In this document: positions 55,497-64,000 of the stretch, piece by piece
How positions within the stretch are numbered: position 1 is the first letter of the stretch
Layout: each line of letters opens with the position of its first letter
Assembly (NCBI GenBank): GCA_028826165.1
Contig: JAPDFW010000061.1
Coordinates: forward strand, 186,001-250,000
Reading direction: 5' to 3'
Source: Anaeramoeba ignava
Taxonomy: Eukaryota > Metamonada > Anaeramoebidae
Length of the DNA: 64,000 nt
Translations under genes and position numbers: made by a program
The notes under the pieces: model-generated
Told to the model about the DNA's origin: nothing
What the model saw: only the letters and a program-made list of their open reading frames with translations
Database searches by the model: none

Positions 55497-58400
55497 ATGA
55501 ATAATTGCACTATTTGTAATAAACAAAAACCAAAAGGATATCAATGCAAAAAATGCCAACAATTTGCTTGTTTTCAATGTATTATTGCAAAAAGTACAAA
55601 TCAAAAAGTTTTTGAATGTCCATTTTGTCGTTCTCCAATCAACATTATTAGGCAAATGAGAAAAGTAAAAAAATCAAAATTCAAATTAGAATATCAATAT
55701 AAATATCAATATCAATATCAAAATCAATATCAAAATCAAATTCAATATCAATATCAAAATCAATATCAAAACCAAAATCAAAATCAAAATCAATATCAAA
55801 ATCAAAATCAAAATCAAAATCAAAATCAAAATCAATATCCAAATCAAAATCAAAATTAAAATTAAAATCAAAATCAATATCAAAATCAAATCAATATCAA
55901 TATCAAAATCAATATCAATATCAATATCAATATCAATATCAAAATCAATATCAAAATCAATATCAAAATCAATATCAATATCAAAATCAAAATCAAAATT
56001 AAAATCAAAATCAAAATCAAAATCAAAATCAAAATTAAAATCAATATCAAAATTAAAATCAAATTTAAAATCAATATCAAAATCAAATTCAAAATCAAAT
56101 TCAAAATCAAAATCAATATCAAAATCAATATCAATATCAATATCAATATCAAAATCAAAATTAAAATTAAAATTAAAAAATTTAAAATCAATATCAAAAT
56201 CAAAATCAATTTCAAAATCAAAATCAAAATCAAAATCAAAATTCAAAATTAAAATTAAAATTAAAATCAATAACAAAATCAAAATCAAATTCAAAATTAA
56301 AATCAAAATCAAAATCAAAATCAAAATCAAAATTAAAATTAAAATCAAAATCAATATCAAAATCAATTTCAATATCAAAATCAAAATCAAAATCAAAATC
56401 AAAATCAAAATCAAAATCAAAATTAAAATCAAATTCAAAATCAAAATTAAATTCAAAATCAAAATTAAAATTTAAAATTAAAATCAATATCAAATTCAAA
56501 ATATAAATCAAAATCAAAATCAATATCAATATCAAAATCAAAATCAAAATCAAAATCAATATCAAAATTAAAATCAAAATCAAAATTAAAAATAAAATTA
56601 AAATTAAAATCAAAATTAAATTCAAAATCAAAATTAAAATTAAAATCAATATTAAAATCAATTCCAAATTAAAATTAAAATTAAAATTAAAATTAAAATC
56701 AAAATCAAAATCAAAATCAATATCAATATCAATATCAAAATCAAAATTAAAAATAAAATTAAAATCAAATTCAAAATCAAAATCAAAATCAAAATCAAAA
56801 ATAAAATTAAAATCAAAATCAAAATCAAAATCAAAATTAAAATCAAATTCAAAATCAAAATTAAAAATAAAAATAAAATTAAAATTAAAATCAAAATTAA
56901 AATCAAAATCAAAATTAAAATTAAAATCAATATTAAAATTAAAATCAAAATCAATATCAAAATCAAAATCAATTTCAATATCAAAATCAAAATAAAAATT
57001 AAAATTTAAAATTAAAATCAATATTAAAATTAAAATTAAAATCAAAATCAAAATCAAAATCAAAATTAAAATTAAAATTAAAATCAAAATCAAAATCAAT
57101 ATCAAAATCAAAATCAATATTAAAATCAAAATTAAAATCAAAATCAATATCAAATTTAAAAATGAAATTAAAGGGAAATAGAGTCATGTGTCGTTTTTTA
57201 AAAAGAGGATGGTGCAATTCTTATCAACATTTTAAAGCAAATGATATCAATTCTCATCCATCAAAAAAAATAGTATGTCCAAATTTTTATAAAGGAGAAT
57301 CATGTAATTCATCTGATTGTCCATATACTCATCCAAGATTTGAAGATTTTTTGGAATGGAGAGGTCAAATTTTAAGTCAAAGTCCTAATATTCACGAGCA
57401 AAAAAAAATTAATTGTTTCTTTCTTGATCAAAGAAGGAAAAGATCAAGAAAAAGTAAGAAAAATAAATCATATCAAGTTTCTTTATTTAATTTATTTTTT
57501 ATTCTCAAAAAATTTTTTTAAATAGCCTGTCCAAATGAAAAGGCAACATTATACTTTTTTAACCAGAAGCATTGCGATAAGAAAAACTGTAAATATCAAC
57601 ATAAAAGATTTTCATCTGATTTAAAAGAGCAAATGGATTTTTTTGTCTTAAAATACCAATATCCAGATCAATATCAAATCCAAAATCAAATTCAATATCA
57701 AAATCAAATTCAAAATCAAATTCAATATCAAATCCAAAATCAATATCAATATCAATATCAAAATCAAATTCCAAATCCAAATCCAAATCCAAATCAATAT
57801 CAAAATCAATATCAAAATCAAAATCAAAATCAAAATCAATTTCAAAATCAAAATCAAAATCAAAATCAAAATCAAAATCAAAATTCAAATCAATATCCAA
57901 ATCAAAATTCAAATCAAAATCCATATTCAAATCAAAATCAAAACCAAAATCCAAATCCAAATCAAAATCAAAACCAAAATCCAAATCCAAATCAAAATCA
58001 AAATCAATATCAAAATCCAAATCCAAATCAATATCAAAATCCAAAATCCAAATCAATATCAAAATCCAAATCAAAATCAATATCAAAATCAAAATCTAAA
58101 TCCAAATCAATATCCAAATCAAAATCAAAATCAAAATCAAAATCATTCAAAATCAAAATCAAAATCAAAATCAAAATCAAAATCAAAAATCAAAATCCAA
58201 AATCAAAATCAAAATTCAAATCAATATCCAAATCCAAATCAATATCAAAATTCAAATCAAAATCAAAATCAAAATCCAAATCTAAATTCAAACCAATATC
58301 AAAATCAAAATCAATATCAAAATCAAAATCAATATCAAAATCCAAATCCAAATCAATTTCAAAATCAAAATCTAACTCAATCTCAATATCCAAGCCAATA

Positions 58401-59085
58401 TCAAATTCAATATCCGAACCAATATACAATTCAAAATCAATTCCAAAATCAAGACGAATTGAGTTCAGAAACAGGATCCGAATCAGAGTCAGAGTCAGAA
58501 TCAGAGTCAGAGTCAGAATCAGAATCAGAATCAGAATCAGAATCAAAATCAAAATCAAAATCAAAATCAAATTCAAAATCAAAATCAAAATCAAATTCAA
58601 AATCAAAATCAAAATCAGATTCAAAATCAGATTCAAAATCAAACAAATCTGATTCAAAAAAATCTGAATCAAAAAAATCTGAATCAAAAAAATCTGATTC
58701 AAAAAAATCTGATTCAAAAAAATCTGATTCAAAAAAATCAGAATCAAAATCAAAATCAAAATCAAAATCAAATTCAATATCAAAATCAAATTCAAAATCA
58801 AAAAAATCTGATTCAAAAAAATCTGATTCAAAATCTGAATCAAAAAAATTTGATTCAAAAAAATCTGAATCAAAAAAATCTGATTCAAAAAAATCTGAAT
58901 CAAAAAAATCAAAAACAAAATCTGATTCAAAAAAATCTGATTCAAAAAAATTTGATTCAAAATCTGATTCAAAAAAATTTGATTCAAAATCTGATTCAAA
59001 AAAATCAAAAACAAAATCAAAAACAAAATCAAACAAATCTGATTCAAAAAAATCCAAAAAATCCAATTCAAAAAAATCAAATTGA
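55497..59085 (+). CDS. Zinc-domain / CCCH family protein with Tyr/Gln and Ser/Glu/Asp/Lys tail
   Basis: Exons 55497-55664, 57174-57453 and 57526 onward (phases 0 and 1). Exon 1: CTIC, YQC-KKC, CFQC, CPFC; the His of H-x-C is replaced by Gln. Exon 2 begins after AAAG: MCRFLKRGWC ... CPNFYKGESC ... CPYTH. Exon 3 is diverged (T-C-P-N-E ... HCDKKNCKYQH). The tail is Gln/Tyr/Asn/Pro-rich to ~58030, passes through one or two frame changes in Lys/Ser and Lys/Ile repeats, and should then read GSESESESESE followed by SDSKKSESKKS units to the TGA at 59085. It has the longest first intron of the family (1.5 kb). Confidence 0.62.
55665..57173 (+). repeat. Intron 1 of the 55497 gene, 1.5 kb of hexamers
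   Basis: AATATC-, AAAATC- and AAAATT-type hexamers without any unique stretch. AATATC forms are especially common here. Open minus-strand frames are dipeptide artefacts. Confidence 0.75.
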
Positions 59086-59233
59086 AACAAATTCAATTCA
59101 TAAAAATCAAATTTTTAAAAAGGATTTTTATTCATTTTCTTCTTCTCAAAAAAAATAAATAAAAATAAATAAAAAATTGTCCGATTTTTGTTTTCATTTT
59201 TTTTTCCATTTTTAATTTTATATTGTTGAAATA

Positions 59234-62200
59234 ATGAATTATGTTTGCTATTTAAAATTAAAATTTAAAACCAAATTTCAAATTATTTAATTGATATTAT
59301 TTATTTGGATTAAAAATAAAAAAAGTACAATAATTCAGGAATGTGTGTTTATTTACAAAATGGATGGTGTAATTCTTATAAGCATTATAAAGCAAATAAT
59401 AAAACAGAACATCCACCCGATATGATAGTATGCCCAAAATTTTATAAAGGAGAATCATGTCATAACCTTAATTGTCCATATACTCATCCAAGAGCTAAAG
59501 ATTTTTTGAAATGGAGAGGTCAAATTTTATGTCAAAATATCAATGTTAGAGAAATTAAAAAAACTCATTGTTTTTTTCTTGATCAAAGACAAAAAATTTG
59601 TAAAAAACGTAAGAAAAATAACACCAAAATAATATCAACTCAATCAATACTCAAAATATTCAAAATATCCAAAATATTTAAAATAAATATTCAAAATATT
59701 TAAAATAAATATTCAAAATATTTAAAATAAATATTCAAAATATTTAAAATAAATATTCAAAATATTTAAAATAAATATTCAAATTATTTAAAATAAATAT
59801 TTAAAATAAATATTCAAAATAAATATTTAAAAATATTTAAAATAAATATTTAAAATAAATATTCAAAATAAATATTTAAAATAAATATTCAAAATATCCG
59901 AAATATCCAAAATAAATATTCAAAATAAATATTTAAAATAAATATCCAAAATAAATATTCAAAAATAAATATTTAAAAATAAATACCTAAAAATAATCAA
60001 AATAAATATTTAAAATAAATATTCAAAATATCCAAAATAAATATCCAAAATAAATATTCAAAATAAATATTCAAATTAAATATCCAAAATAAATATCCAA
60101 AATAAATATTCAAAATATTCAAAATAAATATTCAAAAATATTCAAAATAAATATTCAAAAATATTTAAAATAAACCAAAATAAATATTCAAAATATCCAA
60201 AATAAATATTCAAAATAAATATTCAAATTATTTAAAATAAATATTTAAAATAAATATTTAAAATAAATATTCAAAATAAATATTCAAAATAAATATTTAA
60301 AATAAATATTTAAAATAAATATTTAAAATAAATATTTAAAATAAATATTTAAAATAAATATTTAAAATAAATATTTAAAATAAATATTTAAAATAAATAT
60401 TTAAAATAAATATTTAAAATAAATATCCAAAATAAATATCCAAAATATTTAAAATAAATATTCAAAATATTTAAAATAAATATTCAAAATATTTAAAATA
60501 AATATCCAAAATAAATATTTAAAATATCCAAAATAAATATTTAAAATAAATATTTAAAATAAATAATCAAAATAAATATTTAAAATATCCAAAATATTCA
60601 AAATAAATATTTAAAATAAATATTCAAAATAAATATTTAAAATAAATATTCAAATTAAATATTTAAAATAAATATTTAAAATATCCAAAATAAATATTTA
60701 AAATACCTAAAATATTCATAAAAAATTTTTTTAAATTTATAAATTGTCAAAGCATGCAAAAAAGAAAAAACAATCCGTGAACGTTTTCGACATTGTAAAG
60801 TTGAGATGTGTCCATATGAACATCCTAGGTTTCCATCAGCATTAAAATCAAAGATGGATAATTATGTTTGGAAATATCTTCCTCAAAATCAAAATCAAAT
60901 TCAAATTCAAATTCCAATTCCAATTCCAAATCCAAATCAAAATCCAAATCTAAATCCAAATCTAAATCCAAATCCAAATCTAGATCCAAATCTAATTCTA
61001 ATTCAAAATCAAAATCAAATTCAATTTCAAAATCAAAATCCAAATCAAAATCAAAATCAAAATCCATATCCAATTCAAAATCCATATCCAATTCAAAATC
61101 CATATCCAATTCCAATTCAAAATCAAAATCCATATCCAATTCCAATTCAAAATCAAAATCAATTTCAAAATCAAGATTCCCATTCAGATTCAAAACATCA
61201 TCGTTCATATTCAAAACATCATCATTCAGATTCAAAACATCATCATTCAGATTCAAGATCAAATTCAAAACATCGTTCAGATTCAAAACATCATCATTCA
61301 GATTCAAGATCAAATTCAAAAAATCATCGTTCAGATTCAAAACATCATCATTCAGATTCAAGATCAAATTCAAAACATCGTTCAGATTCAAAACATCATC
61401 ATTCAGATTCAAAAAATCATCATTCAGATTCAAGATCAAATTCAAAACATCGTTCAGATTCAAAACATCATCATTCAGATTCAAGATCAAATTCAAAACC
61501 GAAACTGAAACCGAAACCAAGATCAAATTCAAATTCAAAACATCATTCAGATTCAAATTCAAAATCAAATCCAAATTCAAGATCAAATTCAAAACCAAGA
61601 TCAAAATCAAATTCCAGATCAAATCCAAATCCAAATTCAAAAAAAGAACAAACAAAGGAAGAAATTCTAAGTTCTCAATCACCATTAATATATACTCTTT
61701 CAAAATCAAAATCAAAATTTAAATCAAAATCAAAATTTAAATCAAAATCAAAATCAAAATCAAAATCAAAATCAAAATCAAAATCAAATTCAAAATTTAA
61801 ATTAAAATTAAAATTAAAATCAAAATCAAAATCAAAATCAAAATCAAAATCAAAATCAAAATCAGAATCAGAATCAGAATCAGAATCAGAATCAAAATCA
61901 AATTCAAAATCAAATTCAAAATCAAAATTTAAATTAAAATTAAAATTAAAATCAAAATCAAAATCAAAATCAAAATCAAATTCAAAATCAAAATCAAAAT
62001 CAAAATCAAAATCAAAATCAAAATCAAAATCAAAATCAAAATCAAAATCAAAATCAAAATCAAAATCAAAATCAAAATCAGAATCAGAATCAGAATCAAA
62101 ATCAAAATCAAAATCAAAATCAAAATCAAAATCAAATTCAAAATCAAAATCAAAACCAAATTCAAATTCAAAATCAAAATCAAAATCAAAATCAAAATTT

Positions 62201-62341
62201 AAATCAAAATCAAAATCAAAATCAAAATCAAAATCAAATTCAGACTCTCAAAAAATAAACTTTACAAGGAAAAATGTTAAGACAATACCAACAGTACAAC
62301 CATCTCATGAAATAATCATTCCATCAGGAAATTCAGATTGA
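59234..62341 (+). CDS. CCCH family protein without the zinc-domain exon; Ser/His/Lys-rich tail, intact
   Basis: Exons 59326-59608 and 60753-62341 are in frame (1872 nt, 623 residues plus a possible 3-residue first exon, 59234-59242, Met-Asn-Tyr before GTTTGC). CCCH exon: MCVYLQNGWC ... CPKFYKGESC ... CPYTH. Exon 3 starts after CAAAG (P-C-K-K-E ... HCKVEMCPYEHPRF). The tail has Pro/Asn/Gln repeats, a His-rich block of ~12 SDSKHHH-type units (61190-61500), Lys/Ser and Glu/Ser repeats, and a short unique end (TIPTVQPSHEIIIPSGNSD). The lack of a zinc-domain exon may mean a distinct subfamily; the ATG before the first Cys at 59341 could also serve as start. Confidence 0.68.
59609..60752 (+). repeat. 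Intron 2 of the 59234 gene, AAATAAATATTTA minisatellite
   Basis: GTAAGAAAAATAAC to TCAAAG. From ~59645 to 60715 it is a degenerate tandem repeat of AAATAAATATTTA / AAATAAATATTCA, about 12-14 bp per unit. This repeat type appears nowhere else in the window and replaces the hexamer repeats of sister introns. Confidence 0.8.
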
Positions 62342-62622
62342 AATTCAGATTGAAATTAAAATTAAAATTAAAATTAAAATTAAAATTAAAATTTAAATTA
62401 AAATTAAAATTGAAATTAAAATTAAAATTAGAATTAAAATTAATTTATAAAATTAAAATTTGGAAAAAAATTCCTTTTTTGATTGAAAAAAGTAAAAAAG
62501 AAAATCAAGAATTTCCACTTTATTTTTCTCCTTTTTTTTTTTTCCTTTTTTATTTTTTTTTTTCCTTTTTTTATTTTTCATTTTTTTCCTTTTTTTTTAT
62601 TTGAAATTATTATTTAAAAATA
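62342..62622. other. Intergenic region: short AAAATT tract then T-rich promoter-like tract
   Basis: An AAATTA repeat runs to ~62460, then a TTTCCACTTTA element near 62510 (left-arm-like) and a T/C-rich tract leading to the ATG at 62623. No independent gene. Confidence 0.45.
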
Positions 62623-64000
62623 ATGAATGTTTGTGATATAAAATTTAAATTAAAACGACAAAACAAACAAAAAAAAACTAAGATAAATTAAAATTTTTTT
62701 TATAAAAAAACAAAATAAATAAAAAATAAAACAAAAACAGTCAAACAATGATCCAATGATGTGTTCTTATTTAGGACAAGGATGGTGTAATTCTTATGAT
62801 CATTATAAAACAAATGATACCAATTTACATCCACCGAATAGAATAGTATGCCCTAATTTTTATCAAGGTAAACAATGCAATACATCTGATTGTCCTTATG
62901 TTCATCCAAGGTTTGAGGATTTTTTGGAATGGAGAAATGAAATTTTAAGTCAAAATCAGGAAGTTAAAGATATTAAAAAAATTAATTGTTTTTTTCTTGA
63001 TCAAAGAGAAAAAGCATCTACAAAAAGTAAAATCAAAAAATCAAATTCAATTCCAATATTAAAATCAATATCTAAATCAAAATCAATATTAAAATTAAAA
63101 TCAAATTCAATTTCAATATTAAAATCAAAATTAAAATAAAAATCAATTTCAATATTAAAATCAAAACCAAAATCAAAATAAAAATCAATATCAAAATCAA
63201 TATTAAAATTAAAATCAAAATAAAAATCTAAATTCAAATTCAAATCAAAATAAAAATCAAAATAAAATCAATATCTAAATTCAATATCAAATTCAAATTC
63301 AAATTAAAATTCAAATTAAAATTCAAAATCAAAATAAAAATCAATATCAAAATCAAAATCAAAATCAAAATCAAAATCAAAATCAAAATTTAAATCAATA
63401 TCAAAATCAAAATCAAAATTAATATAAAAATCAATATCTAAATCAAAATCTAAATTCAAAATCAAAATCAAAATCAAAAATCAAAACCAAAATCTAAATT
63501 CAAATTAAAATCAATATCAAAATTAAAATAAAAATCAAATTCAAATTCAAATTCAAATTCAAATTCAAATTCAAATTCAAAATAAAAATTAAAATCAAAA
63601 CCAAAATCAAAATCAATATTAAAATCAAAATCGAAATTAAAATTAAAATCAAAACCAAAATCAAAATCAAAATCAAAACCAAAATCAAAATCAAAATCAA
63701 AACCAAAATCAAAATCAAAATAAAAATCAAAATCAAAATTAAAATTCAAAAATATTATTTATAAATTCAAAATAGAATGTCCAAATGAAAAATCAAAATT
63801 TTTTGGTTTTTTTGAAAAACATTGTGACACGAAAATGTGCAAATATGAGCATAATAATTTTCCATCTAAATTAAAATCAAAACTTGGAGATGCAATTTTG
63901 AATTATAAAACATCGAAAAAATCCAAACCACCAAATCCAAATCAGAATCAAAATCAAAATTCAAATCAAACTCAATTTCAGTTTCCAAATCCAAATCAAA
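62623..64000 (+). CDS. CCCH family protein without the zinc-domain exon (partial at right edge)
   Basis: Possible first exon 62623-62628 (Met-Asn before GTTTGTG), then 62741-63026 after ACAG (SNNDPMMCSYLGQGWC ... CPNFYQGKQC ... CPYVH), ending in phase 1 at GTAAAATC. Exon 3 begins 63776 after AAAATAG (K-C-P-N-E ... HCDTKMCKYEH) and runs past the window in an Asn/Pro/Gln tail. Same architecture as the 59234 gene, so this is likely a tandem duplicate pair without the zinc-domain exon. Confidence 0.65.
63027..63775 (+). repeat. Intron 2 of the 62623 gene, hexamer repeat
   Basis: GTAAAATCAAAAAATC to TTCAAAATAG. AAAATC, AATATT and AAATTC hexamers fill it; no coding signal. Confidence 0.65.

Noticed and set aside
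58459-58652. Arg-Ile/Arg-Val frame in the tail of the 55497 gene
   Set aside because: It overlaps the Ser-Glu/Ser-Lys frame that ends with a structured SDSKKSESKKS repeat; the Arg frame looks like a shifted reading of it.
1-64000. tRNA or rRNA genes
   Set aside because: No cloverleaf with conserved arms or GC-richer structural RNA block was recognised by eye; a tRNA scan could not be run.

Overview
This window looks like nuclear DNA from an AT-rich microbial eukaryote. The genes carry many short GT-AG introns, use the standard stops TAA and TGA, and sit in tandem on one strand with T-rich upstream tracts. Families present are RCC1-BTB, ankyrin-BTB, RING-kinase, CCCH zinc finger and PARP-like proteins. 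The pair of RCC1/BTB genes, the BTB expansion and the AT-rich hexamer repeats recall amoebae such as Anaeramoeba, but I infer this from gene style and cannot confirm it.

Layout: 1-3853 (minus strand) holds two neighbouring RCC1-BTB genes, the leftmost cut by the window edge and broken by a one-base frameshift. From 3991 to the right end every gene is on the plus strand. Most belong to one modular family with the same exon plan: exon 1 is a small Cys/His zinc domain of about 51-60 codons ending in phase 0 at a GTAAA donor (GTATTC in one gene); intron 1 is filled with AAAATT/AAAATC hexamers; exon 2 is a CCCH-type zinc finger exon ending in phase 1 at a GTAAG donor; exon 3 starts after AAATAG, completes a further CCCH finger, then runs into a long Asn/Gln, Ser/Asp, Lys/Ser and Lys/His low-complexity tail. 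Family members start at 3991, 12452, 15317, 18465, 23111, 36063 (with three extra first exons at 35361, 35589 and 35834), 41184, 47765, 55497, 59234 and 62623. A truncated relative starts at 27449.

The family exchanges C-terminal cassettes: a PARP-like domain (3991 gene), a BTB-BACK domain (23111 and 27449 genes), and a Lys/His-rich tail that is also attached to a RING-kinase (32098). Interspersed are a PARP/ADP-ribosyltransferase-like protein with a C-terminal response-regulator receiver domain (7171-9280) and an ankyrin-BTB gene with a probable 6-nt microexon (9425-12093). Two arrays of a ~143-bp satellite (29.1-31.2 kb and 53.9-54.6 kb), each with the same ~0.85-kb downstream flank, mark a segmental duplication.

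Several third exons appear frameshifted inside hexamer repeats. Two of these apparent breaks vanish once a phase-matched GT-AG intron is allowed (3991 gene and 32098 gene). The rest may be real breaks, missed introns, or assembly errors in A-rich repeats. All exon boundaries are inferred from sequence alone. Zinc binding, RNA binding and ADP-ribosyl chemistry are inferred from motifs.
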